Of a stretch of DNA of 64,000 bases, positions 51,288 through 61,005 are shown one piece after another. The stretch is taken from positions 20,717 to 84,716 of the forward strand of contig NZ_JARGZA010000017.1 of assembly GCF_030973515.1 (NCBI RefSeq), in the 5' to 3' direction. Each line of letters begins with the position of its first letter. Position 1 is the first letter of the stretch. The stretch is from Jannaschia maritima (GTDB lineage: Bacteria > Pseudomonadota > Alphaproteobacteria > Rhodobacterales > Rhodobacteraceae). A model generated the notes under the pieces. The model did no database searches. It had not been told where the DNA came from and was given only the letters and a program-made list of their open reading frames with translations. Made by a program: the position numbers and the translations under genes.

Positions 51288-52234
51288 CCGCCGCGCCCGA
51301 CCTGGGCCTGTCGGTCGCGGCCGACGCGCGCGCCGCCACCGGCGCGCCTGGCCCCCGGCGCCGGACCGGCCCGAAGGTGGGCGCGGCGGTGAAGTACGTG
51401 CTGCTGACCCTGGGCGCGCTCCTGATGGTGCTGCCCTTCGCGGACATGTTCGTGGGCGCGCTGCGGGGCCCGGCGGACGTCTTCGCCACGCCGCCGCGCT
51501 ACTTCCCGGCCGATCCGCAATGGGGCGTCTATGGCCGGGTCTTCGACGAGCTGCCGATGGGGCGGTGGATCCTCAACTCCGTGCTCGTGACGACGACGAT
51601 CACGCTGGTGCAGCTGGTGACGTCGGCCATGGCGGGCTGGGCGCTGGCGCGTTACGAGTTCCCGGGGCGCGCGAACGTGTTCCGCCTGGTGGTGGGGGCG
51701 CAGATGTTCCCCTTCTTCCTGCTCATCATCCCAATCTTCTTCCTTCTGCGCTATGCGCCCCTGGCGGGCGGCAACGACCTGATGGGCCAGGGCGGCAGCG
51801 GCCTGCTGGGCACCTATGCCGCCCTGGTCCTGCCCTTCGCGGTGACGTGGTACGGCGTGTTCCTGATGCGGCAGTTCTTCACCACGATCCCGGAGGAGCT
51901 GCTGGAGGCCGCGCGCCTGGACGGGGCGTCCGAATGGCTGATCTTCCGGCGCATCGCCCTGCCCCTGGTCAAGCCGGCCCTGGCCACGCTGGCTGTCTTC
52001 GCCTTCGTGTATCATTGGAACGAGTTCATCTGGACGATGACGATCACCCGCACCGCGCCCGAGCTGCAGACCCTGCCCGTGGGCATCTTCCTGCTGGAGA
52101 ACACGTTCAACGACCTCGACCAGAAGTCCCTGCAGCAGGCCGCCCTGGCGGTCAGCGTCCTGCCGGTCCTGATCCTGTTCGCCCTGGCGCAGCGGTTCTT
52201 CGTGTCCGCCTCCGTCGAGACGGGCGTGAAGTAG
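51284..52234 (+). CDS. Sugar ABC transporter permease (MalG type)
   Basis: A 316-residue permease starting at a GTG that overlaps the previous stop. After a ~35-residue cytoplasmic leader come six helices; the EAA loop is LLEAARLDGASEWLIFRRIA, and the MalG-type C-terminus includes YHWNEFIWTMTI and LPVGIFLLENTF. It completes the importer with the two genes upstream. The next gene (ChvE-like) begins 110 nt later after its own ribosome binding site and may have a separate promoter. Confidence 0.92.
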   Translation: MTAAPDLGLSVAADARAATGAPGPRRRTGPKVGAAVKYVLLTLGALLMVLPFADMFVGALRGPADVFATPPRYFPADPQWGVYGRVFDELPMGRWILNSVLVTTTITLVQLVTSAMAGWALARYEFPGRANVFRLVVGAQMFPFFLLIIPIFFLLRYAPLAGGNDLMGQGGSGLLGTYAALVLPFAVTWYGVFLMRQFFTTIPEELLEAARLDGASEWLIFRRIALPLVKPALATLAVFAFVYHWNEFIWTMTITRTAPELQTLPVGIFLLENTFNDLDQKSLQQAALAVSVLPVLILFALAQRFFVSASVETGVK

Positions 52235-52344
52235 GGCCGGCGCGCGCGGTGCCCGGGGCCCCGGAAATCGGGCTGGCGCGACCTCCGCGCGGTGGCTAAC
52301 GTTTTCCGGGAGGCGCCGACGCGCGCCGCATGGGAGGATACGAC

Positions 52345-53400
52345 ATGACGTTGAAGACGACACTGATCGGCGCCGCGCTGGCCGCCACGATGGCCACCGG
52401 CGCCCTGGCCGAAGGGCTGGTGGGGATCGCGATGCCCACGAAGTCCTCGGCCCGCTGGATCTCGGACGGCGAGTCGATGGTCGAGCAGTTCGAGGCCGCG
52501 GGCTACGACACGATCCTGCAATACGCCGAGGACGACATCCCCAACCAGCTGGCGCAGATCGAGAACATGATCACCAACGGCGTGGACGCCCTGGTGATCG
52601 CCGCCATCGACGGCACGACCCTGTCCAACGCCCTGGAGAACGCGCATTTCGCCGGCATCGAGGTCATCGCCTACGACCGCCTGATCCGCGACAGCGAGCA
52701 TGTCAGCTATTACGCGACGTTCGACAACTTCAAGGTCGGCGTCCAGCAGGCGGAGACCCTGGTCGCGGGGCTGGAGGAACGCTTCCCCGACGTGGAGCCC
52801 TGGAACGTCGAGCTGTTCGGCGGCTCGCCCGACGACAACAACGCCTACTTCTTCTACGACGGGGCGATGTCCGTCCTGCAGCCGCTGATCGACGAGGGGC
52901 GGGTGAACGTCCTGTCCGGCCAGGAAGGCATGGACACCGTGGGCACCCTGCGCTGGGACGGCGCGGTGGCGCAGGCGCGGATGGATAACCTGCTTTCGGC
53001 CAACTACACGGACGCGGAGGTCCACGGCGTGCTGTCGCCCTATGACGGGCTGTCCATCGGCATCCTGTCGTCGCTGAAGGGCGTGGGCTATGGGTCGGGC
53101 GACACGCCCATGCCCATCGTCACCGGCCAGGACGCCGAGGTGCCGTCGGTCAAGTCGATCCTGGCGGGCGAGCAGTATTCCACCATCTTCAAGGACACGC
53201 GCGAGCTGGCCCGCGTGACCGTCGGCATGGTCGACGCGCTGCTGAAGGGCGGCGAGCCGGAGATCAACGACACCGAAACCTACGACAACGGGATGAAGGT
53301 CGTGCCGTCCTATCTGCTGGAGCCGCTGAAGGTCACCGCCGCCGATTGGCGCGAGCGTCTGGTCGACACCGGCTACTACACCGCCGACCAGATCGAGTGA
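52345..53400 (+). CDS. chvE: ChvE-family monosaccharide-binding protein
   Basis: A 351-residue periplasmic binding protein of the multiple-monosaccharide type. The signal peptide ends near residue 22. [20 protein letters not shown] begins the mature part, [20 protein letters not shown] and [20 protein letters not shown] form the sugar pocket region, and a C-terminal GTIFKD-like segment reads [20 protein letters not shown]. In Agrobacterium ChvE binds arabinose, galactose, glucose and related sugars for uptake through GguAB and for virulence sensing. GGAGGA precedes ATG 52345. It is the first gene of a six-gene run ending with the aldehyde dehydrogenase. Confidence 0.92.
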   Translation: MTLKTTLIGAALAATMATGALAEGLVGIAMPTKSSARWISDGESMVEQFEAAGYDTILQYAEDDIPNQLAQIENMITNGVDALVIAAIDGTTLSNALENAHFAGIEVIAYDRLIRDSEHVSYYATFDNFKVGVQQAETLVAGLEERFPDVEPWNVELFGGSPDDNNAYFFYDGAMSVLQPLIDEGRVNVLSGQEGMDTVGTLRWDGAVAQARMDNLLSANYTDAEVHGVLSPYDGLSIGILSSLKGVGYGSGDTPMPIVTGQDAEVPSVKSILAGEQYSTIFKDTRELARVTVGMVDALLKGGEPEINDTETYDNGMKVVPSYLLEPLKVTAADWRERLVDTGYYTADQIE

Positions 53401-53413
53401 TCGGCTGACCCTT

Positions 53414-53439
53414 CGGGCCCGCGCGCCGTCGCGGGCCCG
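53414..53439 (+). terminator. Intercistronic hairpin between chvE and gguA
   Basis: CGGGCCCGCG (53414-53423) pairs perfectly with CGCGGGCCCG (53430-53439) around the 6-nt loop CGCCGT. No U-tract follows. Such hairpins between a binding-protein gene and its ATPase gene often stabilise the upstream message or lower readthrough, giving more binding protein than transporter. Confidence 0.65.
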
Positions 53440-53461
53440 TCCCCCAACGGCAGGATACCGG

Positions 53462-54988
53462 GTGCCCATGCAGGACACGCTGCTGGAGATGCGCGCCATC
53501 ACCAAGACGTTTCCCGGCGTGCGCGCGCTGGACGACGTCACCCTCGCCGTGCGGCGCGGCGAGATCCACGCCATCTGCGGCGAGAACGGCGCGGGCAAGT
53601 CCACGCTGATGAAGGTGCTGTCGGGCGTGTATCCGGCGGGCAGCTACGAGGGCGAGATCCACTACGACGGGGCCCTGGCGCAGTTCCGCGACATCGCCGA
53701 CAGCGAACGCAGCGGCATCATCATCATCCACCAGGAGCTGGCGCTCGTGCCGCTGCTGTCGATCGCCGAGAACCTGTTCCTGGGCAACGAGAACGCCCGC
53801 GCGGGCGTGATCGACTGGCGCGAAACGAACCGGCGGGCGCAGGACCTGCTGCGCAAGGTGGGCCTGCGCGATCCGGCCACGACCCGGGTCGAGAAGCTGG
53901 GCGTCGGCAAGCAGCAACTGGTCGAGATCGCGAAGGCGCTGGCCAAGGACGTCCGCCTGTTGATCCTGGACGAGCCGACCTCGGCCCTGTCCGAAGGCGA
54001 CAGCCAGGCGCTGCTGGACCTGATGCTGGAGCTGAAGGCCCAGGGCGTCACGCAGATCATCATCTCCCACAAGCTCAACGAGGTGCGTCGCGTGGCCGAC
54101 ACCGTCACCGTCATCCGCGACGGGCAGTCGGTCAGCACGATCGACGCGGGCGGCGGCATCACGGAGGACGCGATCGTGCGCGACATGGTCGGCCGGTCCA
54201 TCGAGAACCGCTATCCCCCGCGCACGCCCCGGATCGGCCAAACGCTGATGTCGGTGCGCGACTGGTGCGTCCACCACCCGGAGCACGCCGACCGCCAGGT
54301 GATCCGGCGCGTGTCCTTCGACGTCCGCGCGGGCGAGGTGGTGGGCATCGCCGGGCTGATGGGCGCGGGCCGGACCGAGCTGGCCATGTCGATCTTCGGG
54401 CGGTCCTGGGGGCAGGGCATCACCGGCACGGTGGAGATGCACGGACGGGCGGTCGATACCAGCACCGTCAGCCGCGCCATCGCGGCGGGCCTCGCCTACG
54501 TGCCGGAGGACCGCAAGAGCCTGGGCCTGATCCTGGAGGATTCGGTCACCCGCAACATCACCCTGGCGAACCTGCCGGCCGTGTCCCGCGGCGCCGTGCT
54601 GGACGAGCGGCGCGAGGCGGAGGTGGCCGAAGGCTACCGCGCCGACCTGGGGATCCGCACGCCGGGGGTCTTCCAGCAGGTCGTGAACCTGTCGGGCGGC
54701 AACCAGCAGAAGGTCGTCCTGTCCAAGTGGCTGTTCGCGGGCCCGGAGGTGCTGATCCTGGACGAGCCGACGCGCGGCATCGACGTCGGCGCCAAGTACG
54801 AGATCTACGGCCTCATCAACGAGCTGGCGGCGCAGGGGAAGGGCGTGGTCGTGATCTCGTCCGAGATGCCCGAACTGCTGGGCATGTCCGACCGCATCTA
54901 CGTGATGAACGAGGGCGCCTTCGTCGGCGAGATGCCCAGCCACCAGGCCAGCCAGGAGCGGATCATGTCGCTCATCGTCAGGGAATAG
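53462..54988 (+). CDS. gguA: Monosaccharide ABC transporter ATPase (two ABC domains)
   Basis: A 508-residue ATPase with two fused nucleotide-binding domains, as in the CUT2 sugar importers. Domain 1: Walker [12 protein letters not shown]-loop [12 protein letters not shown], a signature [15 protein letters not shown], and Walker [12 protein letters not shown]. Domain 2: a degenerate Walker [14 protein letters not shown], signature LSGGNQQKV, and Walker [12 protein letters not shown]. Start at GTG 53462 (AGGA 6 nt upstream); ATG 53468 is an alternative. It energises uptake of sugars bound by the ChvE-like protein. Confidence 0.95.
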   Translation: MPMQDTLLEMRAITKTFPGVRALDDVTLAVRRGEIHAICGENGAGKSTLMKVLSGVYPAGSYEGEIHYDGALAQFRDIADSERSGIIIIHQELALVPLLSIAENLFLGNENARAGVIDWRETNRRAQDLLRKVGLRDPATTRVEKLGVGKQQLVEIAKALAKDVRLLILDEPTSALSEGDSQALLDLMLELKAQGVTQIIISHKLNEVRRVADTVTVIRDGQSVSTIDAGGGITEDAIVRDMVGRSIENRYPPRTPRIGQTLMSVRDWCVHHPEHADRQVIRRVSFDVRAGEVVGIAGLMGAGRTELAMSIFGRSWGQGITGTVEMHGRAVDTSTVSRAIAAGLAYVPEDRKSLGLILEDSVTRNITLANLPAVSRGAVLDERREAEVAEGYRADLGIRTPGVFQQVVNLSGGNQQKVVLSKWLFAGPEVLILDEPTRGIDVGAKYEIYGLINELAAQGKGVVVISSEMPELLGMSDRIYVMNEGAFVGEMPSHQASQERIMSLIVRE

Positions 54989-55001
54989 GAAGGGGACCGG
55001 G

Positions 55002-56234
55002 ATGTCCGCCATCGACGACACCGCCGCGACCGCGGCGCGCCCCGCGGCGGGCGTCGGCGCCTATCTGGCGTCGAACCTGCGGGAATACGGCCTGCTGATC
55101 GCGCTGTTCGCAGTGATGGGCTTCTTCCAGGTCGTCACCGGCGGCACGCTGCTGCGGCCCATCAACGTGACCAACCTTTTGCTGCAGAACAGCTACATCA
55201 TCATCATGGCGCTGGGGATGCTGATCGTCATCGTGGCGGGGCACATCGACCTGTCGGTGGGGTCCGTCATGGGCTTCATCGGCGCGCTGGCCGCCGTGAT
55301 GATCGTCAACATGGAGCTGTCGATCTGGCTGGCGGCCCTGGTCTGCATCGCCACGGGCGGCCTGATCGGCGCGGCGCAGGGCTATTGGATCGCGTATTGG
55401 CGGATCCCGTCCTTCATCGTCACGCTGGCGGGCATGCTGGTCTTCCGCGGCCTGTCGCTGTGGCTGCTCGAGGGGCAGTCCGTCGGCCCCTTCCCGCGCG
55501 AGTTCCAGGTCATCGCCACGGGCTTCGTGCCCGACGTCCTTCCCGGCGGGGCCGCGCTGGCCGACATGCTGGGGGTGCGCAACTTCAACGTCCTGGCCTT
55601 CGTCGTGGGGCTCCTGGCGGCGGGTTACGTGGTGTGGTCGGGCCTGCGCAAGCGGGCGCAGAACCGCGCCTACGGGATCGAGGACGAGCCGCGGGCCTTC
55701 TTCCTGATCCGCGTGGGCCTGATCGCCGCCGTGCTGGTCTTCATCCTGTATTCGCTGGCGACCTTCCGCGGCATGCCCAACGTCCTGATCACGATGGGCG
55801 TGCTGACCGTCATCTACGCCTTCGTGACCGAGAGCACGACGCTGGGCCGCCGCGTCTATGCGCTGGGCGGCAACGAGAAGGCGGCCAAGCTGTCGGGCAT
55901 CAAGACCGAGCGCCTGACCTTCCTGGCCTTCGTCAACATGGGCGTGCTGGCCGCGGTCGCGGGCCTCGTCTTCGCCGCGCGCCTGAACACCGCTACGCCC
56001 AAGGCCGGCTTCGCGCTGGAGCTGGACGTGATCGCGGCCGTGTTCATCGGCGGCGCGTCGATGTCGGGCGGCGTGGGCAAGATCGTGGGCGCGGTCGTGG
56101 GCGCGTTCCTGATGGGGGTCCTGAACAACGGCATGTCGATCATGGGAATCGGCATCGACTATCAGCAGATGATCAAGGGGCTGGTCCTGCTCGCCGCCGT
56201 GATCTTCGACGTCTACAACAAGAAGAAGGTCTGA
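55002..56234 (+). CDS. gguB: Monosaccharide ABC transporter permease
   Basis: A 410-residue CUT2 permease with about ten helices. NVTNLLLQNSYIIIMALGML, VAGHIDLSVGSVMGF, and ALGGNEKAAKLSGIKTERLT (the coupling-loop region) are the family landmarks; FIGGASMSGGVGKIVGAVVG lies near the end. Its length is that of GguB rather than the shorter RbsC. It begins 13 nt after the ATPase gene and is followed 5 nt after its stop by the sugar dehydrogenase, so uptake and oxidation are probably co-expressed. Confidence 0.94.
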   Translation: MSAIDDTAATAARPAAGVGAYLASNLREYGLLIALFAVMGFFQVVTGGTLLRPINVTNLLLQNSYIIIMALGMLIVIVAGHIDLSVGSVMGFIGALAAVMIVNMELSIWLAALVCIATGGLIGAAQGYWIAYWRIPSFIVTLAGMLVFRGLSLWLLEGQSVGPFPREFQVIATGFVPDVLPGGAALADMLGVRNFNVLAFVVGLLAAGYVVWSGLRKRAQNRAYGIEDEPRAFFLIRVGLIAAVLVFILYSLATFRGMPNVLITMGVLTVIYAFVTESTTLGRRVYALGGNEKAAKLSGIKTERLTFLAFVNMGVLAAVAGLVFAARLNTATPKAGFALELDVIAAVFIGGASMSGGVGKIVGAVVGAFLMGVLNNGMSIMGIGIDYQQMIKGLVLLAAVIFDVYNKKKV

Positions 56235-56239
56235 GGTCC

Positions 56240-57166
56240 ATGACCCCAATCGCCCTGATGGGCATCGGCAAGATCGCCGTCGACCAGCACGTGCCCGCCA
56301 TCGCCGCCAGCCCCGACTGGGATCTGGCCGCTACGATCAGCCGGAACGGCAGCGTGCCGGGGGTCGAGGCGTTCACCGACATCGAGGCGATGCTCGACGC
56401 GCGGCCGGACATCCCCGTCGTGTCGCTGTGCCTGCCGCCGGTGCCGCGCTTCGCCCACGCGATGCGCGCGCTCCGGGCGGGACGCCACGTGATGCTCGAA
56501 AAGCCGCCGGGTGCGACGCTGGCCGAATGTCATGCGTTGGAGGCCACGGCCCGCGAGCGGGACCTGACGCTCCATGCCACGTGGCACAGCCGGCACGCCG
56601 ACATGGTGCCCGCCGCGAAGGCGTGGCTGGCGCACCGGACGCTGCGCCGCCTGCACGTCACCTGGAAGGAGGACGTCCGCCGCTGGCATCCCGGTCAGGC
56701 CTGGATCTGGGAGCCGGGCGGCATGGGCGTGTTCGACCCGGGCATCAACGCCCTGTCCATCGTGACCGAGATCGTGGCCGACCCGATCCACGTCACGTCG
56801 GCGGTGCTGGAGGTGCCCGAGGGGCGCCAAACGCCCATCGCCGCCGACGTCGCGTTCCACCACCCCACGGCCGCCGTCACGGCCGTCTTCGACTGGCGCC
56901 ACGAAGGGGACCAGACCTGGCGCATCGAGGCCGAGACCGACGACGGCACCCTGACGCTCGACGACGGCGGCGCGCGGATGGCGGTGGACGGGACGGCGGC
57001 GGCGGGCGAGGCGGACGCGCTGGCGGGCGAGTATCCGCGACTCTACGCACGGCTGGCGGATCTGGTGGCGGCGAAGGCCGTCGACATGGACCTGCGCCCC
57101 ATGACCCTCGTGGCCGACGCGATGACGCTGGGCCGCCGCGTAGCCGTGGCACCGTTCGAGGACTGA
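56240..57166 (+). CDS. L-arabinose / D-galactose 1-dehydrogenase (Gfo/Idh/MocA family)
   Basis: A 308-residue NAD(P)-dependent oxidoreductase. An N-terminal Rossmann fold (ALMGIGKIAVDQHVPAIAAS) is followed by VSLCLPPVPRFAHAMRALRA and HVMLEKPPGATLAE (catalytic Lys). The strongly conserved WKEDVRRWHPGQAWIWEPGG and GVFDPGINALSIVTEI match the Azospirillum L-arabinose 1-dehydrogenase type that oxidises L-arabinose or D-galactose to the lactone. The start is 5 nt after gguB, and the next gene follows 4 nt after its stop. It is the first catabolic step after uptake. Confidence 0.92.
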   Translation: MTPIALMGIGKIAVDQHVPAIAASPDWDLAATISRNGSVPGVEAFTDIEAMLDARPDIPVVSLCLPPVPRFAHAMRALRAGRHVMLEKPPGATLAECHALEATARERDLTLHATWHSRHADMVPAAKAWLAHRTLRRLHVTWKEDVRRWHPGQAWIWEPGGMGVFDPGINALSIVTEIVADPIHVTSAVLEVPEGRQTPIAADVAFHHPTAAVTAVFDWRHEGDQTWRIEAETDDGTLTLDDGGARMAVDGTAAAGEADALAGEYPRLYARLADLVAAKAVDMDLRPMTLVADAMTLGRRVAVAPFED

Positions 57167-57170
57167 CCCG

Positions 57171-58088
57171 ATGAAGACCCCCCTTTCCGGCATCCTGCCC
57201 GTGGCGCCGACGCCGTTCCACGACGACGGGCGCGTGGACGAGGACGGCATGCGCCGGGTGATCGATTGCATGATCGATCAGGGCGTCGACGCGATCTGCG
57301 TGCTGGCCAACTATTCCGAGCAGTTCGTCCTGTCGGACGGCGAACGCGCCGACCTGACCCGCCTGGCGCTGGAGCATGCGGCCGGCCGCGTCCCCGTGAT
57401 CGTCACGGTCAGCCACTTCTCGACCCGGATCGTGTGCGACCGCGCGCGGGAGGCGGCGGCGATGGGCGCGTCCATGCTGATGATGATGCCGCCCTATCAC
57501 GGGGTGGGCCTGGCCCCGTCGCCCGACGGCGTGTTCGAGCACTTCCGGGCGGCGTCCGACGCGGGCGGCATCCCCATCATGGTGCAGGACGCGCCCCTGT
57601 CCGGCGTGGCCCTGCCCGTGCCCCTGCTGGCCCGCATGGCCGCCGAGATCGAGCATGTGGGCTACTTCAAGCTGGAGATGCCCTTCGCCGCGGACAAGCT
57701 GGCCGCCCTGATCGAGGCGGGGGGCGAACACGTCCTGGGCCCCTTCGACGGCGAGGAGGCCGCGACGCTGCTGGCCGACCTCGATGCCGGGTGCACGGGG
57801 ACCATGACGTCCGCGCTGCAGCCCGAACGGATCCGGCCCATCGTGACGGACCATCTGGCGGGCGACGCGGCATCGGCGCTGGAGCGCTGGACGGCCTGCC
57901 TGCCGCTCATCAACCACGAAAACCGGCAATGCGGGTTGCGCGCCACCAAGGTCGTGATGAAGGAAGGCGGCGTCATCGGGTCGGACCACGTCCGCCACCC
58001 GCTGACGCCGATGGCGCCGCGCACCCGCGACCGCCTGCTGCAACTGGCCCGCGACGCCGACGTGTTGGCGCTTCGCTGGGGAACATGA
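57171..58088 (+). CDS. 2-keto-3-deoxy-L-arabonate dehydratase (DHDPS family)
   Basis: A 305-residue class-I-aldolase-fold enzyme. VLANYSEQFVLSDGER, MMMPPYHGVGL, IPIMVQDAPLSGVALPV, the Schiff-base Lys167 in VGYFKLEMP, LGPFDGEEAATLLADLDAG, and LPLINHENRQCG agree closely with the L-KDA dehydratase of the non-phosphorylating arabinose pathway, which gives alpha-ketoglutarate semialdehyde. A plain dihydrodipicolinate synthase or a KDG aldolase is less likely because of these blocks. It lies between the sugar dehydrogenase and the semialdehyde dehydrogenase, as expected for consecutive steps. Confidence 0.9.
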   Translation: MKTPLSGILPVAPTPFHDDGRVDEDGMRRVIDCMIDQGVDAICVLANYSEQFVLSDGERADLTRLALEHAAGRVPVIVTVSHFSTRIVCDRAREAAAMGASMLMMMPPYHGVGLAPSPDGVFEHFRAASDAGGIPIMVQDAPLSGVALPVPLLARMAAEIEHVGYFKLEMPFAADKLAALIEAGGEHVLGPFDGEEAATLLADLDAGCTGTMTSALQPERIRPIVTDHLAGDAASALERWTACLPLINHENRQCGLRATKVVMKEGGVIGSDHVRHPLTPMAPRTRDRLLQLARDADVLALRWGT

Positions 58089-58098
58089 AGGATCGTCC

Positions 58099-59613
58099 AT
58101 GGCCTACGAACCGCACGGCAAGCATCTGATCGACGGCGCATGGGTCGGGGGGAACGCCACCTTCGCGTCCCAGCCCGTCACCGGCGACGGGTTCCCGGTC
58201 GCGGAAGGGGGCCCGGACGAGGTGGACCGCGCCGCCCGGGCCGCGGAGGCGGCGTTCGCCACCTATGGCCACGCGTCGCGCGAGGACCGCGCCGCCTTCC
58301 TGGAACGCATCGCCGACGAGATCGACGCCCGCGGCGACGACGTCACCCGCCTGGGCGTGGCGGAGACCGGCCTGCCGGAGGCCCGCTTGCAGGGCGAGCG
58401 CGGGCGCACCTGCGGCCAGTTGCGGCTGTTCGCGGACCACATCCGCAAGGGCGACTACCTCGACCGCCGGCACGATGCCGCGATGCCCGACCGCGCGCCC
58501 CTGCCGCGCCCCGACCTGAAGATGGTGCAGCGGCCCCTGGGACCCGTGGCGGTGTTCGGCGCGTCGAACTTCCCGCTCGCCTTCTCGACCGCGGGCGGGG
58601 ACACGGCCTCGGCCCTGGCGGCCGGATGCCCCGTCGTGGTCAAGGGCCACCCGGCCCACCCCGCGACGGGCGAGATCGTGGCCGACGCGATCCATGCCGC
58701 GATCGAGGCCACGGGCATGCCGCCCGGCACCTTCGCGCTGATCCAGGGCACGACGCACGACCTGGGCGAGGCGCTGGTGCGCCATCCGCTGATCCGGGCC
58801 GTGGGCTTCACCGGCTCGCTGGGCGCCGGACGCGCCTTGTTCGACCTGTGCGCGGCCCGGCCCGAGCCGATCCCCTTCTACGGCGAGCTGGGCTCGATCA
58901 ACCCCGTCTTCCTGATGCCCGGCGCGCTGGACCGCCGCGCCGACGCGATGGGCGAGGGCTGGGCCGGATCGCTGACGATGGGCGTGGGGCAGTTCTGCAC
59001 CAATCCGGGCGTCGTGGTGGGGCCCGCGGGCGACGCGCTCGACGCCTTCGTGGCGGCCGCGACCGACGCGCTGGGGGAGGCCGGCGGCACGCCCATGCTG
59101 ACGCAGGGCATCGCGGACGCCTATCGTCGCGGGGTGGACGCGGTGGCGGGGGCGGACGGCACGGCGCCGGCGCTGCGGGGCGATTGCGCGGGGCGCAACG
59201 GCGCGCCCGCGATCTTCCGCACCACCGCCGCCCAGTGGCTCGCGGACGAGGGCCTGTCGCACGAGGTGTTCGGCCCCATGGGCATCGTCGTCGCCGCCGA
59301 CGGCGTGGACGGGATGCTGGACGTGGCCCGCGCGCTGCAGGGCCAACTGACCGCCACCCTGCACCTGGAGGAATCCGACCACGACGCGGCGGCGCCCTTC
59401 GTGCCGGTCCTGGAACGCAAGGCGGGCCGGATTCTCGTCAATGGTTTTCCCACGGGGGTCGAGGTCGCGGACGCGATGGTCCATGGCGGCCCCTATCCAG
59501 CCAGCACGAACTTCGGCGCAACCTCCGTCGGCACGCTCGCCATCCGCCGCTTCGTGCGGCCGGTCTGCTATCAGGACATGCCGGACGCGCTGCTGCCCGC
59601 GGACCTGCGCTAG
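58099..59613 (+). CDS. Alpha-ketoglutarate-semialdehyde dehydrogenase
   Basis: A 504-residue aldehyde dehydrogenase that oxidises 2-oxoglutarate semialdehyde to 2-oxoglutarate, the end of the pathway. PVAVFGASNFPLAFSTAGGD (nucleotide-binding region), FTGSLGAGRALFDL, the catalytic Glu263 in YGELGSINP, and Cys300 in GQFCTNPG are intact. The C-terminal PYPASTNFGATSVGT block is typical of KGSADH proteins. AAGGA precedes the ATG, 10 nt after the dehydratase. It is the last gene of the chvE-to-dehydrogenase run, closed by a hairpin at 59624-59644. Confidence 0.92.
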   Translation: MAYEPHGKHLIDGAWVGGNATFASQPVTGDGFPVAEGGPDEVDRAARAAEAAFATYGHASREDRAAFLERIADEIDARGDDVTRLGVAETGLPEARLQGERGRTCGQLRLFADHIRKGDYLDRRHDAAMPDRAPLPRPDLKMVQRPLGPVAVFGASNFPLAFSTAGGDTASALAAGCPVVVKGHPAHPATGEIVADAIHAAIEATGMPPGTFALIQGTTHDLGEALVRHPLIRAVGFTGSLGAGRALFDLCAARPEPIPFYGELGSINPVFLMPGALDRRADAMGEGWAGSLTMGVGQFCTNPGVVVGPAGDALDAFVAAATDALGEAGGTPMLTQGIADAYRRGVDAVAGADGTAPALRGDCAGRNGAPAIFRTTAAQWLADEGLSHEVFGPMGIVVAADGVDGMLDVARALQGQLTATLHLEESDHDAAAPFVPVLERKAGRILVNGFPTGVEVADAMVHGGPYPASTNFGATSVGTLAIRRFVRPVCYQDMPDALLPADLR

Positions 59614-59623
59614 GGTCCGCCGG

Positions 59624-59644
59624 GCGACCGGGGGCGCCGGTCGC
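59624..59644. terminator. Hairpin between convergent aldehyde dehydrogenase and P450 genes
   Basis: GCGACCGG (59624-59631) and CCGGTCGC (59637-59644) form a perfect 8-bp stem with loop GGGCG. It starts 10 nt after the dehydrogenase stop and may serve both converging genes. No U-tract. Confidence 0.5.
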
Positions 59645-59672
59645 GCACCGTCCGCGGGCCGGCCCTCCCCGG

Positions 59673-60842
59673 TCAGGCGGACCGGCCGGGGGCGGCCGGC
59701 CCGCGGGGGGTCAGCCGCACGTGCAGCGCGTCGAACAGATAGGGGGTGCCGAAGGGCGTCTCGACCGGGCTCGACGCCGTGACCGCGACGGCGCTCGCGC
59801 GCAGGGCGAGGCCGGACAGCAACCGTCGCAGGAGCAACCGCGCCAGGGGCGAGCCCAGGCAGCTATGCGCGCCCGCCCCGAAGGCGACGTGGGGGTTGGG
59901 CGACCGGTCGGGGCGGATCGCCTCCGGCGCCTCGAAGATCGCGGCGTCGCGGTTCGCGGACGCCCAGGCCAGGCCCGCCCGGTCGCCCGGCGCGATCCCC
60001 GCCGCCGCGTGCCCCGCCGGGCAGACCCGGCCGATCAGGGGCAGGGGCGACAGGACGCGGAACAATTCCTCCGCAGCCCTGTCCACCAGCGCGGGATCCG
60101 CCCGCAGGCGGTCCAGCATCCCCGGCGCGTCGGCCAGCCACGCGACCGCGCCCGACAGCGCGGCGATCACCGTGTCGCGCCCGCCCGCCAGCGTCAGGTG
60201 GACGATGCCGCGCCGCTCGTCGTCGGTCAGCGGGCGCCCGTCGATCCGGGCCCGGTCCAGGTGGGAGAAGTATCCAAAGTCGGGCTCCGCCCTGCCCCGC
60301 GCGATCATTCGGTCGATGAAGTCCAGGAACCGCCGCGCCTTGGCCGGGTCGATGGCGTTGTCGGTGCGCAGGGCGTGCAGCCCCCACCCCCGCCATTCGT
60401 CCGCGACCGATCGCGGCACGTCCAGCATGACGGCGAGCGCGGCGGATTGCAGCGGAAGGGCCAGGTCGGACACCGCGTCGATGCCGTCGGAGGCCAGGGC
60501 GCGGTCGAGCGCGTCGTCCACCAGCCCCTCGATCCGGGCCCGGGGGCCGTCCTGCGTGGGGCGGCGGAAATAGGGCTGGACGATGTCCCGCCAGGCCCCG
60601 TGCTCGGGGGGATCGACCTCGATGGGATATTGCCGGAACGGTCGGATGCCGTCCTCCGCGGGGATGGGGACGCGCCCGGGCGCGTCGGAGGAGAAGGTCC
60701 CCGGATCCGCCGCCGCCTTGCGCACCTGCCGCCAGCCCAGCAGCAGGGGGATCGCCTCGCCCTCGAAGGTCGGGGCGGGAGCGTCGCCCGCCGCGCGGGC
60801 ATCGGCGAAGGGATCGACGGGGACGGTGACGGGGTCGGTCAA
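59673..60842 (-). CDS. Cytochrome P450
   Basis: About 389 residues, a short soluble bacterial P450. The I-helix oxygen-binding motif AGGRDTV, the K-helix ExxR in EELFRVLSP, and the haem loop [15 protein letters not shown] (Cys thiolate ligand) are all intact. The N-terminal half has the [17 protein letters not shown] block before helix C. The start is uncertain: a TTG at 60842 gives the reading [15 protein letters not shown], but has no strong ribosome binding site. No ferredoxin or reductase partner lies next to it. Substrate unknown. Confidence 0.87.
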   Translation of the reverse strand: MTDPVTVPVDPFADARAAGDAPAPTFEGEAIPLLLGWRQVRKAAADPGTFSSDAPGRVPIPAEDGIRPFRQYPIEVDPPEHGAWRDIVQPYFRRPTQDGPRARIEGLVDDALDRALASDGIDAVSDLALPLQSAALAVMLDVPRSVADEWRGWGLHALRTDNAIDPAKARRFLDFIDRMIARGRAEPDFGYFSHLDRARIDGRPLTDDERRGIVHLTLAGGRDTVIAALSGAVAWLADAPGMLDRLRADPALVDRAAEELFRVLSPLPLIGRVCPAGHAAAGIAPGDRAGLAWASANRDAAIFEAPEAIRPDRSPNPHVAFGAGAHSCLGSPLARLLLRRLLSGLALRASAVAVTASSPVETPFGTPYLFDALHVRLTPRGPAAPGRSA

Positions 60843-61005
60843 GGACGGCGCTCGTTCGTTGCTCGGGTCGACGCGGCGCGGCGCGCTCCGGTCGGATCGC
60901 GTCGGACGCCCCGCCGCGTCCGGAACTACCACAGGGCGGCGGACCGGCAAGATCGAAGCGGTCCGGCCCGGGGGGAACGGGCCGCCCCGCCCCACGCCGC
61001 ATGGC

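Noticed and set aside
57171..58088. Reading the DHDPS-family gene as dapA
   Set aside because: The HENRQ, PPYHG, MVQDAP and GPFDGEEA blocks and the arabinose-type neighbours fit keto-deoxy-arabonate dehydratase, not lysine biosynthesis.
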